From Candidatus Obscuribacter phosphatis (GTDB lineage Bacteria > Cyanobacteriota > Vampirovibrionia > Obscuribacterales > Obscuribacteraceae): a stretch of DNA of 64,000 bases. The stretch is from NCBI GenBank assembly GCA_001899315.1, contig MOYA01000001.1:2259819-2323818 (forward strand). The letters are read 5' to 3'. A program made the position numbers and the translations under genes. This document shows positions 51,750 to 60,440 of the stretch, piece by piece (the stretch's first letter is position 1; every line of letters starts with the position of its first letter). The notes under the pieces were generated by a model, which was not told the DNA's origin, ran no database searches, and saw nothing but the letters and a program-made list of their open reading frames with translations.

Positions 51750-54700
51750 TTAGCCGCCATAGCGACGCATCTGATCTTGCAAGTGGTTGAGAATAATGTC
51801 TGGAGGAACCGGAGTCCTCTCTCCATATCCGACCTGACCATTTGCGCCACGTCTTGGCACTTCACGAGGACGGAAGCGAGGATCGAGTCTGACTTTATCC
51901 ACATAGTCTTTTGTGAGATAGGGCTGACCATAGGCTTGAGGATCGGCCATATGGGCTTCCACAATGCACCTAGATGTGTAGATTGCACCGTAATCGATGC
52001 TTCTAGCATCCCAGCGGGGATCGGCATCTTGCATATCTTGAACAAGCTGCACATCAGCCGTAGTGACCGAGTCGGCACCCATTGCATTGGATGCAATAGA
52101 TACTTGAGGCAGAGAGTTGGGATTGGTCGAATAAGACTGTATGGCTGTCGCCAACAAATTGGGATTCTGAATGTCCGACCACGACATACCGGCACTTCTA
52201 AGATCGACCACGACATTTTTGACAAGGTCGCTCTTATCGCCGCCATAGTGCTGCAAGGCAGCGTTGAGGGCAGAGTTCTGAATATCGCCGGCGCTGGAGC
52301 CAGGCGCACCATCAGAACCAATTTCAACATCGACTGTGACCTGATCTGGCGCCCTATTGCCGCTACTGCCCATGTTCTGAATCGAACCAATCTGGACATT
52401 GCCCTGGCCAGCACCGACTGAGCCACCAGGTACGCGCATAGAGATATTGCCGAGATTCTGACCACCACCCTGCTGAGCATGGGTGCGTACATTGACATTG
52501 GTGTTGGCGCCGGGCATCGACTGATTGCCGAGGTTGATGCTGGCGGGGTTGATGTTGGGCATAGCACCGCTCTGGCTAGGCGAATCGACAAGCAGATCCA
52601 TGTCGACATTGTTCATGCCGCCGCCACCACCCACAACACTACCAGAAACACTGGTTGTCACCACTCCACCAGAGACTCCACCGCCGGAGGCGCTTACTCT
52701 CTGAGAGGGCATGCTCATGCTGCCGCCGCCGCCACCGCCGCCGCCGGAAGCAATCATATTGCTTACCACATGGGTACCGGCTTTGAGCGAATTGTAAGCA
52801 CCGACATAATCTTCAGGCTTACCGCCCACAGGGACCATAGATACCACTTTGTCGACCATATCAGTCTGGCGGCAGACTTCCACGTCACCGGTAGCCAGGG
52901 TGAGGGCACCCACACAAGCTGTGACCTCAGGAGCCAGTACTTGAGCTTGGTTGGCATACCAAGAATCTTTGACCATCGGGTGAGTACCTTCAGGTATAGA
53001 CTGATTAGCTTTACTTTCCAGATAGGCGGCAGAACCACGAATGGCAGGTCCCCTGAGCCACTGAGGAGCACGCAAGATACTACCGTTGGCGGCACAAGCC
53101 CTGTTCAGCGGATTGATGCCGATACCGTTCTGGATCAAGGCTTCTGTAGCGGGCTGCAATCTCCAGCTCCAACCTGATTCAGGTGTGGCGTCCGTGGTCA
53201 TGATATGCACGGCTTCAGCCTGTCTATCATCATCCATCTTGCCGTATCTGTTCTCGAGGAACTCGGTGTAGGCATTGCCCTGCTCACCGGTCACATAAGC
53301 TTGAGAGCCGATTGCAGCATGCTTAGCCATAGAACGGGCGAATCTCTGTTTGGCAGCGGCGGTTTGGGTCCAAGAACTACCGTTATAGGCCAATATACCA
53401 GCAGACATGCGTTCCATCGCACCCTGAGGCTTGTGCTCCCCGGCATTGATAGCCGATACCCTGGCGGCGTCGAAAGCTTCAGCATCGGTGCTCATCAATT
53501 CACCGTAGGCACCAGCGATGATGGCCATACCTTTTTGTTCTTGGCTGGCATTTTCATCAAAACGGTAGTGCATCACATGGCCTTGGCTGTCATAGACTGC
53601 ATAGTTGCTGCCTGTATTGGAGCGACCAATAGTGGCACCTTGAGCCAAACGAATATTGGCTGCAGCGACCCTGAAAGGCACCTTGTTGTAACCGGCTTGG
53701 TTATAGCCTTCAATTACATCGGGGTGAGTGGGCGGTCCAGCCGGCTGAGGACCTTGCGGTCTAGGACCAGTGGGTGGAATATTGCCAATATTGCCTGCGC
53801 TGCCACCGCCGGGGCCATTGTTATAGCCTTCGCTGTCATCTTCAGGTGTAGCCATGTTGGAATAGTTGACCGGAGGCGGAGGCGGTGAGCCGTTATTACC
53901 GCCGGCTACAGACTGGGTGAACTGAGTCTGCGGCGCCGAAGCCGATGAACCAGCACCAGAGCGAGCGCCGGGCGATACGACTCTACCGGTCACTTGTTGA
54001 GTATTTTGTCTAGCGCCTGCCGCTGCGGCTGCTGTACCGGCAGCGGCAGCCAGATCGGCTGGATTAACCGAAGCCTGTGCTTGCGGACCGACCGCGCCAG
54101 GTCTGGCTACAGTTGCCGACACGTCTTGACGCTGGGTGGTAGGGTCGAAGTCTTGCTGCGGCTGCTCAAGAGCCGCATTGACACTGGGCGGTACAGCAGG
54201 AATGCCACCGACGGCGGCACCAGTCTGCTGGGTAGCCAGATTAGCACTGACTGTCTGACTTGCACCAGTTTGCGCCTTACCTGGGCCAGCACCTTGCACT
54301 TGCACCTGTCCGTTCTGAGCCAGGCGTCCGGCTGCATTGACAGCTCCACCTGCAGCTGCTGCGGCTAGATCGGCGGCGTTCAGTTTTCCTTCAGCAGTGG
54401 TGGTATCAATCTTGGCACCAGGCGCAGTCGGCAAGACACCCTTGCCTTGCTGCAAAGGAGCGCCCGGGTCGCCTTCAGGGGCAACATCGGTATTGACTGC
54501 TACTGTGGTCGGGTCGGCTGTACCTCTATTGATAGACTTGGTGGCGTCACCGAGAGCAGCGGAACCTTGCGGTGGCACGACAGTCTTGGCAGTGGGGGCA
54601 GCGCCGGGCTTGCTCACCAGATTGCCCTTAACATCGGTAGTCACCTGCGGGTTGGCAGGATCACCTGTGCCGGGCACCTTGAGAGAGCCTTTGGCTGTAC

Positions 54701-57098
54701 CATCAGGTCCTTTGACCTCGGCCGTACCTTTGCCTGTGCCGTCATTGGCACCTTTGAGGCTATTAAGGGCAGCAGCAGCACCAGCTGCAGTGGCATTGCC
54801 GGCTGCATCACGTTCGACGTCGACGTCCATCTCACTCTTACCAGGTGTGGCAGCACCGGGCTTGGGTTGACCGTCTTTGCCCATGGCACCGGCGATGTCG
54901 CCTGGTTTCAAATCTTTGGCGGCTCCAGCTAATGCTGCCGCTGTGCTTGCAGCATTAGCTTTGCCGTCCACACCTTTCTTATCTTGCAGCTTTGCATCAA
55001 CACCCGGCACTTTACCTTCAGCAGCAGCATTAGCATCTTTGGCGCCAGGAGCGGCAGTTGCCGATTTCAAATCTTTAGCATCGGGAGCCACGGCCCCTTT
55101 GGCGCCAGCACCGGCGGCAGTGCCGTCTTTAAGAGCCTTGAGGGCATCGGCAGCTTGCTGAGCTGTCATATCACCGCGGCGAGCCGCATCAGGGTCTTGC
55201 TGACCATTCTGCCCAGGACCGGTGGTCAAACCAGGAGCTTGAGCGGCAGCCATGGCCGCACCGATACCGGCAGCCGTAGCGGCAGTGGCCAAGCCCTTAC
55301 CAGCGGCCCCGGCAGCATTGGCAGCCAGACTTGGATCTTGTCCAGTCTTGCTGGCGGCATTCAGCCCTGCGCCGGGAGCACCATCGGCTTTACCGGTGGC
55401 TGGATTGATATTCTTACCGGGCGGTACCGGAGCGTTTGGATCAACCTTTTTGTTGGGATCGTTTTCGCCAGGCTTCTTAGGTCCATTTGGTCCGACTGGA
55501 TTGAGCGGCTGTCCATCAGGACCTTTGGCGCCTTTATCAGGACCGACTGTGCCATTACGTTCAGCTTGACGCTTAGCATCGAGCAAGCCTTGATTATTAA
55601 CACCTTGAGGCACATTGAGGTCGACATTCTGCGACTTAGGCATGCCTTTAGCACCAGCATAGTTGAAGTTACCGACAGCATTGGCCAGGTGCATGGCGCG
55701 GTTGCCCATTGTGTTGCCCAGAGCCTTACCGGCAGAAAGCAGTCCACCAGTGATCAACCCGGCTGAAATAAAATCAGACATAGGCGAAATTTGAGCGCGA
55801 GCCAAGAAAGTAGGCACTTGGATCATGATTTGCAAGACACCGATAGCCATAATGATCTTGCCCCAAGGATTGAAGTCGGAGAGAACTACAACCACCATAA
55901 TCTTGAGCAAGCCGACCCAGACAAAGGTCCAAAGGCTGACTTCAACAAAAGAGCGCACAAAACCGGCAGTGACACTCTCTGTATCGGGAGTGGCGAAAAA
56001 GACCAAAAAGATAGGCGCGAACATGTACTGCGCACAGAGCAAAGCAGTCTGAATCGCTTTGAGGATGAGGATGTATATGAGCTGAGCGATGAGAATGCCG
56101 CCGATAACCAAATATAGTATCAGTCCGACAAAGGCAACCAAGCTGCCGACAGTACCCAAGATGAGACCGCCAGGACCGCCACCTAATAGTCCACCGAAGA
56201 CCTGACCGGCAACAGGGGCAGTGGCGTTGGCGAGCAGACCGGCACCGGCAACTAGACCAGCTTTGACTGCGGCAGCCATAGCCGCATCAAGCATAGCCAC
56301 TTGGTCGGCAGAGTTGAAATAGATAGCCCTGATCATTTCATTTGAAATTTGAATTTCAAAGGCATAAATGGTCGGCCAGGCGAGCATTAATCCAGCTGTA
56401 AAGATCAAACGACCAACAGCACCCATCAGGTTGCCGCCGCCTCTCCAAGCAGCCTCCGCCCAGTATTTCCAGATGCAGAGAATAAAGAGCAAGAGCAAGA
56501 GGTCGACTGCAATGCCGTACATTACGTCGGCACCCTGTCTGATGTAGGGCGATATATCGTCAGAGGCTCCACCCGACGCGGCAAGACCATTGGTGGCGAT
56601 ATTGGGGTTCAAAACAAAGATACGGAGGAAGCCTGTGAGAAACTGCACAGCGTCTGCAATCCAGCCGTTGATAAATTCACTGAGCCATTTACCGATAACC
56701 TGACCAATATTGGCAAAGAAGTTGGAGACGATATCGTCACCCCAGAAAGCAGCCAGTCCTTCATATGTTTCGTTGTAAGAACCAAAGGCGGGCCAAAGCT
56801 TTGCCTCAACGTTCTGGGCAACAGCATCGGTATTTTGTTCTGCTTGTTCTGTGACAAGAGTGGTCTGCCCTGGTGCATCATAAATATAGCGAGCCGTGGG
56901 ATCGGTATCATTGGCATCTTGACCAAGCGGTCTGCCATCGTTGCCAGTCATACCTTGACCGTCAGGTGTAAAGGTTTGAGCAGTGGCAGCTCCGCAGTTA
57001 AGAATCAAAAAGAGCATAAATGACGCCACAACTGCTGTGAGGCGCCTTGCCATTATTAGTGATGTCTTTTTGCCGTTGATGCCGTTTTCCACTTTCAT
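51750..57098 (-). CDS. Giant VirB6/TrbL-like membrane protein with low-complexity middle
   Basis: About 1,782 residues. After a signal peptide (LTAVVASFMLFLILNCGAATA) comes a region of about 380 residues (roughly 140-480) with six or more helices, including a Gly-rich AGAGLLANATAPVAGQVFGGLLGG segment and FAPIFLVFFATPDTESV; this is the VirB6/TrbL channel region. Residues about 490-1,130 are Ala/Gly/Pro/Lys/Gln-rich and disordered, with many GxxGxP or AAxAA runs. About 1,160-1,430 is a more ordered domain (VIEGYNQAGYNKVPFRVAAANIRL, then TACVGALTLATGDVEVC). A run of nine Gly (GGGGGGGGG) and Asn/Gly-rich stretches follow before an ordered C-terminus. I start at ATG 57098; a TTG at 57113 is also possible. 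The middle may span the envelope or be displayed outside. Confidence 0.7.
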   Translation of the reverse strand: MKVENGINGKKTSLIMARRLTAVVASFMLFLILNCGAATAQTFTPDGQGMTGNDGRPLGQDANDTDPTARYIYDAPGQTTLVTEQAEQNTDAVAQNVEAKLWPAFGSYNETYEGLAAFWGDDIVSNFFANIGQVIGKWLSEFINGWIADAVQFLTGFLRIFVLNPNIATNGLAASGGASDDISPYIRQGADVMYGIAVDLLLLLFILCIWKYWAEAAWRGGGNLMGAVGRLIFTAGLMLAWPTIYAFEIQISNEMIRAIYFNSADQVAMLDAAMAAAVKAGLVAGAGLLANATAPVAGQVFGGLLGGGPGGLILGTVGSLVAFVGLILYLVIGGILIAQLIYILILKAIQTALLCAQYMFAPIFLVFFATPDTESVTAGFVRSFVEVSLWTFVWVGLLKIMVVVVLSDFNPWGKIIMAIGVLQIMIQVPTFLARAQISPMSDFISAGLITGGLLSAGKALGNTMGNRAMHLANAVGNFNYAGAKGMPKSQNVDLNVPQGVNNQGLLDAKRQAERNGTVGPDKGAKGPDGQPLNPVGPNGPKKPGENDPNKKVDPNAPVPPGKNINPATGKADGAPGAGLNAASKTGQDPSLAANAAGAAGKGLATAATAAGIGAAMAAAQAPGLTTGPGQNGQQDPDAARRGDMTAQQAADALKALKDGTAAGAGAKGAVAPDAKDLKSATAAPGAKDANAAAEGKVPGVDAKLQDKKGVDGKANAASTAAALAGAAKDLKPGDIAGAMGKDGQPKPGAATPGKSEMDVDVERDAAGNATAAGAAAALNSLKGANDGTGKGTAEVKGPDGTAKGSLKVPGTGDPANPQVTTDVKGNLVSKPGAAPTAKTVVPPQGSAALGDATKSINRGTADPTTVAVNTDVAPEGDPGAPLQQGKGVLPTAPGAKIDTTTAEGKLNAADLAAAAAGGAVNAAGRLAQNGQVQVQGAGPGKAQTGASQTVSANLATQQTGAAVGGIPAVPPSVNAALEQPQQDFDPTTQRQDVSATVARPGAVGPQAQASVNPADLAAAAGTAAAAAGARQNTQQVTGRVVSPGARSGAGSSASAPQTQFTQSVAGGNNGSPPPPPVNYSNMATPEDDSEGYNNGPGGGSAGNIGNIPPTGPRPQGPQPAGPPTHPDVIEGYNQAGYNKVPFRVAAANIRLAQGATIGRSNTGSNYAVYDSQGHVMHYRFDENASQEQKGMAIIAGAYGELMSTDAEAFDAARVSAINAGEHKPQGAMERMSAGILAYNGSSWTQTAAAKQRFARSMAKHAAIGSQAYVTGEQGNAYTEFLENRYGKMDDDRQAEAVHIMTTDATPESGWSWRLQPATEALIQNGIGINPLNRACAANGSILRAPQWLRGPAIRGSAAYLESKANQSIPEGTHPMVKDSWYANQAQVLAPEVTACVGALTLATGDVEVCRQTDMVDKVVSMVPVGGKPEDYVGAYNSLKAGTHVVSNMIASGGGGGGGGSMSMPSQRVSASGGGVSGGVVTTSVSGSVVGGGGGMNNVDMDLLVDSPSQSGAMPNINPASINLGNQSMPGANTNVNVRTHAQQGGGQNLGNISMRVPGGSVGAGQGNVQIGSIQNMGSSGNRAPDQVTVDVEIGSDGAPGSSAGDIQNSALNAALQHYGGDKSDLVKNVVVDLRSAGMSWSDIQNPNLLATAIQSYSTNPNSLPQVSIASNAMGADSVTTADVQLVQDMQDADPRWDARSIDYGAIYTSRCIVEAHMADPQAYGQPYLTKDYVDKVRLDPRFRPREVPRRGANGQVGYGERTPVPPDIILNHLQDQMRRYGG

Positions 57099-57159
57099 TC
57101 TTCTTCTTTGCAAGAAAAGCGAGGCTCAAGACCGACTTTTCGGGGTGTCTTGTGGAAAC

Positions 57160-57214
57160 ACTTTAGGTCCTAAATTAATATCTGTCAGTGTGGTTATTCC
57201 CATCTAGACGGGAA
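57160..57214 (-). promoter_or_regulatory. Candidate promoter with TTCCC-N8-GGGAA dyad
   Basis: On the minus strand a -35 CTGACA (plus positions 57183-57188) is followed after 17 bp by a -10 TAAAGT (57160-57165). Eight bp upstream of the -35 is the dyad TTCCC (57197-57201), N8, GGGAA (57210-57214). It precedes the giant VirB6-like gene by about 60 bp. The same dyad, placed the same way, lies at 59341. An activator site fits. Confidence 0.55.
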
Positions 57215-57250
57215 ATCTGGCGGATTTTAATCTTCTTCGAAAAAATCTAT

Positions 57251-57278
57251 AAAAAAGACCGCGCTGCAGAGGGCGGTC
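57251..57278 (-). terminator. Intrinsic terminator after the pilin-like gene
   Basis: Read on the minus strand, GACCGC and GCGGTC arms (plus 57273-57278 and 57257-57262) enclose a 10-base loop and are followed by TTTTTT. This is the usual rho-independent shape. It lies about 125 bp downstream of the pilin-like stop, so the secretory pilin message would end before the VirB6-like gene, which has its own promoter. Confidence 0.65.
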
Positions 57279-57350
57279 AAATCTATTTATGTTAGAGAAA
57301 TCCGCATAGCTCTTGCCCTTACGGGCGGTCAAATCTATTTATGTTAGAGA
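57271..57350. repeat. 28-bp direct repeat, two copies 52 bp apart
   Basis: A 28-bp sequence beginning GGGCGGTCAAATC and ending TTAGAGA occurs at 57271-57298 and again at 57323-57350 without mismatches. Each copy opens with a GGCGGTC arm that can pair with GACCGCC elements next to it. The segment looks like a duplicated 3' terminator unit. Confidence 0.8.
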
Positions 57351-57374
57351 GACCGCCCTTACGGGCGGTCTCTC
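57347..57374. terminator. Strong hairpin just downstream of the pilin-like gene
   Basis: GAGAGACCGCCC (57347-57358) and GGGCGGTCTCTC (57363-57374) form a perfect 12-bp stem with a 4-base loop TTAC. It starts 30 bp after the stop of the pilin-like gene on the minus strand and has no T-run of its own. It may protect the 3' end of an abundant message or act with the downstream terminator. Confidence 0.65.
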
Positions 57375-57403
57375 AAGTTTACCTGCCTTTTGGACCGGGG
57401 CGA

Positions 57404-57832
57404 TTAGAGACCGCCGCCGAGACCGCCGTAGTTGTTGATAGCGAAAGTACCGATAAGGTGGACAGCGGTAGGTCCGCCGAATCCGATACCGAGACCTTTG
57501 GCTACGTTCATCGCAGCTTCACCACCATCACGCTGACCGAAGGCAATCTTCATGCCGGCGAGAGAGGAGGGAACAGTGGACAGAGCGGTGACAACACGGG
57601 AGATATCTCTGGCGGTGTCATATCCGTAGTCTGCCAACATACCTACTTCGTTGGATTGACCATAACGGGGGTCAACCCCTGCGCCGACCAAACCTTGTGC
57701 GTGAGCAGCTTGATCGAATACTCCGAGAGCCATGAGCACGAGTTGGGGAGCCAGAAGGAATCCCACCCGGGTCGCGACTTTGAAAGAGTGAGTAGCGGCG
57801 ATTTTTTTGGCGAGGGATGAGAATTTAGTCAT
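57404..57832 (-). CDS. Pilin-like small secreted protein (VirB2/TrbC-like, inferred)
   Basis: The 142-residue product has a long signal peptide ending AQLVLMALGVFDQAAHA-like before QG (cleavage near residue 45). The mature part of about 95 residues has a hydrophobic Gly-rich segment LGIGFGGPTAVHLIGTFAI and ends GGLGGGL. A long signal followed by a short two-helix product is the VirB2/TrbC pilin layout, but the cyclic-pilin motifs are not clear. AGGAGG six bases before ATG is the best ribosome site in the locus. Strong translation, 3' hairpins and its own message fit an abundant structural subunit. Confidence 0.5.
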   Translation of the reverse strand: MTKFSSLAKKIAATHSFKVATRVGFLLAPQLVLMALGVFDQAAHAQGLVGAGVDPRYGQSNEVGMLADYGYDTARDISRVVTALSTVPSSLAGMKIAFGQRDGGEAAMNVAKGLGIGFGGPTAVHLIGTFAINNYGGLGGGL

Positions 57833-57909
57833 GGAGGACCTCCTAGGTTGGGTGATTTAGAGAAAGGTTGGTGTTTTTGTTTTTCTTTTTTGATTATTGC
57901 CAGCGCGCC

Positions 57910-58548
57910 TTATCTTCCGACGATTACACCGCTAACAGATGTAGATGTCGAGGTTCCAGCGCCTGAGGACCCGCCTGTCGGCACGATGGATCCAGGTTGG
58001 AAGCCACTGCCGTAACTGTTGATTGCAGGTTTGTTGAGTCTTCCGGCATTCGCATTACGAGCAATGTAGTGCGGTTTAACAGGAGTTCTCAAACGACCGG
58101 CCACATTTTCGGATGACCGCTGTGGTTGGCTCGTAGACTTGGCCGCTGGCAATTGCGGGGCAGTCATTGCAGAGGGAGATGCAGTCATAGGCTGCATGGG
58201 CTTACCGAATGCGGGGTTAAACGCAGTGGTTTGCTGAGGAAGAATCTGAGGAATCAGATTGGTAGCCACCATGGGCTGGGGAGCGGCAGGCCGCTGTTTC
58301 AAAACTGAGGGATCGACGCCGAGGAAGCTGCCGTTTCTGGCGCTTACGCCTTTACCGACGGTGCCGATAGGTCCGTTATATACGGTTCTTCTGGGAGGAG
58401 CAGATTGATCCATTCTGTAGGTGTTGACACCGAAATCGAATCTCATGCCTCTGGGGTTGGGAGCCGGGCGCTCTTGGGCGAAAGCCGGAGCAGATGCCGC
58501 TGCCACTGTCAAAGTTGTTAGAGCTAGAAGAAAACCATTGATTTTCAT
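57910..58548 (-). CDS. Secreted Pro/Asn-rich protein, secretion-locus associated
   Basis: The 212-residue product has a clear signal peptide (FLLALTTLTVAAASAPAFAQE, residues 5-25) and a mature part rich in Pro, Asn, Gln, Ser and Gly (VLKQRPAAPQPMV, then PQLPAAKSTSQPQ). No folded domain is evident apart from a short RFDFGVNTYRMDQ segment. I do not recognise a family. It is the fourth gene of a series of exported proteins ahead of the pilin-like gene on the same strand. It might be an extracellular filament, adhesin or channel accessory. Confidence 0.5.
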   Translation of the reverse strand: MKINGFLLALTTLTVAAASAPAFAQERPAPNPRGMRFDFGVNTYRMDQSAPPRRTVYNGPIGTVGKGVSARNGSFLGVDPSVLKQRPAAPQPMVATNLIPQILPQQTTAFNPAFGKPMQPMTASPSAMTAPQLPAAKSTSQPQRSSENVAGRLRTPVKPHYIARNANAGRLNKPAINSYGSGFQPGSIVPTGGSSGAGTSTSTSVSGVIVGR

Positions 58549-58596
58549 TTGTTGTCTCCGAATTATCGAGGGAGTGAAGACTTGGGGATACTTTGA

Positions 58597-59250
58597 CTAT
58601 CTGCGAAATAAGCCTCTGCCTATACCTGTCATCATCAGACTGGTCATGCCCACACCCATCATTGTGTTTGGTCTTCTCAGGGTGCTGCCGAGGACGGCGC
58701 CGGCTCCGAATCCCGCAAGAGCACTGATTGCTGTTGAGAGTCCGGCTCTTCCGACATCACGTCTCACCGGTGGATTGGGAGAAGGAGCGGAGAGGGTTTG
58801 GGTCTGCTGGACATTTCCGTAAGCGGTCATGGAAGAAGCTCCACCTTGCTGTCCGGGCATAATCCAGTCGCTGGTTCCGGCATTTCCCTGGGAAACCATT
58901 CCCGGGGCATCGTTCTGACTGGGAGAGCCGAAATCATTTTGGAAGCTACCTTGATTCATCAAAGAGTCCATCATGTTTTGGCGGGTCTGGGAACTCATGG
59001 ACTGATTATTCTGAGGCGTACCGGATACATTGAGGTCTGCCATGTCGCGGGCTTGAGCTTGAGTCTGAGCCAACTTTTGAGCGACATTTGGATCTAGCGG
59101 TACGACTTCCGGAGGAAGCATCGAATCATCAGCTGCACTCATCGCGTACTGGGCAAACACTGGGCTTACTTGAGCAGTGAGCAGAGAAGCGATTACAAAG
59201 CTCATTGCCAATTTGGCTTTATTAGATTGAGATTTGAGGTTGCTTATCAT
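58597..59250 (-). CDS. Secreted Gln/Ser/Asn-rich protein with hydrophobic C-terminus
   Basis: The 217-residue product has a signal peptide (LAMSFVIASLLTAQVSPVFAQ, cleavage near 34), a low-complexity Gln/Ser/Asn/Asp-rich middle and a C-terminal hydrophobic Gly-rich stretch AISALAGFGAGAVLGSTL followed by MMGVGMTSLMMTGIGRGLFRR. The latter could insert in a membrane or pack into a channel. No family is recognised. The gene is driven by a promoter with the same dyad as the VirB6-like gene, tying it to the secretion locus. Confidence 0.5.
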   Translation of the reverse strand: MISNLKSQSNKAKLAMSFVIASLLTAQVSPVFAQYAMSAADDSMLPPEVVPLDPNVAQKLAQTQAQARDMADLNVSGTPQNNQSMSSQTRQNMMDSLMNQGSFQNDFGSPSQNDAPGMVSQGNAGTSDWIMPGQQGGASSMTAYGNVQQTQTLSAPSPNPPVRRDVGRAGLSTAISALAGFGAGAVLGSTLRRPNTMMGVGMTSLMMTGIGRGLFRR

Positions 59251-59302
59251 TTGTGATTACCGTTTGTCTTTGTTTCGTGCGGTGTGTTCCGTTCGTGAAG
59301 AC

Positions 59303-59358
59303 ATAGTACGAAACCACCCCTGAAATAGAAATCGGGGGATTTCCCACGGGTATGGGAA
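59303..59358 (-). promoter_or_regulatory. Candidate promoter with TTCCC-N8-GGGAA dyad
   Basis: On the minus strand, TTTCTA (plus 59326-59331) and TACTAT (59303-59308) are 17 bp apart. Nine bp upstream lies TTCCC (59341-59345), N8, GGGAA (59354-59358), the same dyad and placement as upstream of the VirB6-like gene. A further palindrome GGGAATATTCCC (59354-59365) overlaps it. The -35 is poor, as expected for an activated promoter. Confidence 0.5.
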
Positions 59359-59396
59359 TATTCCCCCTCATTCCAGAACTATCGATTCTTGACGAC

Positions 59397-60395
59397 TTAG
59401 AAGTTTGTAATCACAGCCGACGGCAAGAGCTTCTGACCGGTCTTCTGCGGATTAGAGTTAGCCGCAGACGGCATTGTTAGAGGCAGACCGAAATCAGTAG
59501 TCTTGTGGCTGAATTTAGGTATGCGTCTCATGCCCTGACCGAATTCATATGATTGATTAGCACTCAGAGAAGCAATCGGATTGTTTCTTGTGCTGGACAA
59601 ACCATAATCTTGGATTGTCGAACCGGTAGATATTGTTTGACCACCAGCTTGGAAGCGCTGACCGCCACCCAAGTCTAAGGCGCTATGCCTCAAACCGTTA
59701 CCAGTAGGCACGCCGGTGACAGTACCCCAACCAGCCCAGGGTCCAAGTCTTTCAATGTTATCTTGAGAACCATCATCCGGTCCCATACCGATAGCCGAGT
59801 TACGACCTCTTAGGTCCCACTGGCGAGTTTCTTGTCCGCCACGACGAACCGTGGGGATAGAAGTGTAATAGCCACCAGTGCCGGCGATACCGCCGCTTGG
59901 AATGATATTTACCTGCTGGGCCGGGTTGAAGCTGCCAAATGGAGCAGTGAGAGAACCGGGGTCAGCGCCAGGAGTTGAAGGCGGAGCCGGGACAACGCCG
60001 GTCAACGACGGTCCGAGTACGCCGGGCGGCGACACTACAGCCGGACTGATAGGCAGAGGAATACCGGAAAAATCGTTGTCTATCTGAGTAGTTGGGATAG
60101 AAGGCACCCAAGGCAGCAAGGTCGGAGCGCCACCCATACCCGGTGTCACCGGTACGGGGGTGGGACCATCACCAATAGCCGGAGGCTGTCCTTCAATCGC
60201 CGGGATAAACGGTGCGCCAGTTTGCTGTCCAGGGATGAGCGGTGTTCTCAATGTGGAAACCGGAGCGCCTGGAGCTGGAGTACCCTGGGGCGGACTGCCA
60301 GGCCAGGGACCGGGCGAAGCGGCCTGTGCCGCTGTGCCGAAAGCCGAGCCAAGGGTGATGGCTAGGGTTAGTGAAACAGTCTTGAGCTTTAACAT
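59397..60395 (-). CDS. Secreted Pro/Gly-rich protein, paralogue 1
   Basis: The 332-residue product has a signal peptide (LTLAITLGSAFGTAAQA, cleavage near residue 26) and a Pro/Gly/Thr-rich N-terminal region with PLIPGQQTGAPFIPAIEG, GQPPAIGDG and PVTPGMGGAP. The C-terminal third is less repetitive (YYTSIPTVRRGGQETRQWDLRG, then WAGWGTVTGVPTGNG). The same block order, PLIP then GQPPxIGDG then PVTPG-GAP, is found in the next gene at 60441, so these are paralogues. No known domain. Likely extracellular or envelope. Confidence 0.6.
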   Translation of the reverse strand: MLKLKTVSLTLAITLGSAFGTAAQAASPGPWPGSPPQGTPAPGAPVSTLRTPLIPGQQTGAPFIPAIEGQPPAIGDGPTPVPVTPGMGGAPTLLPWVPSIPTTQIDNDFSGIPLPISPAVVSPPGVLGPSLTGVVPAPPSTPGADPGSLTAPFGSFNPAQQVNIIPSGGIAGTGGYYTSIPTVRRGGQETRQWDLRGRNSAIGMGPDDGSQDNIERLGPWAGWGTVTGVPTGNGLRHSALDLGGGQRFQAGGQTISTGSTIQDYGLSSTRNNPIASLSANQSYEFGQGMRRIPKFSHKTTDFGLPLTMPSAANSNPQKTGQKLLPSAVITNF

Positions 60396-60440
60396 TTGGT
60401 TTCTCCTGGAGGCTTTCTAGCGGGATGCGAAATTTGATTC

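Noticed and set aside
52600..55600. Long plus-strand open frames opposite the VirB6-like gene
   Set aside because: They are antisense shadows of Ala/Gly/Pro-rich coding sequence and lack ribosome sites or recognisable domains.
57271..57350. CRISPR-like repeat
   Set aside because: Only two 28-bp copies with one 24-bp intervening sequence made largely of terminator parts, no leader and no cas genes.
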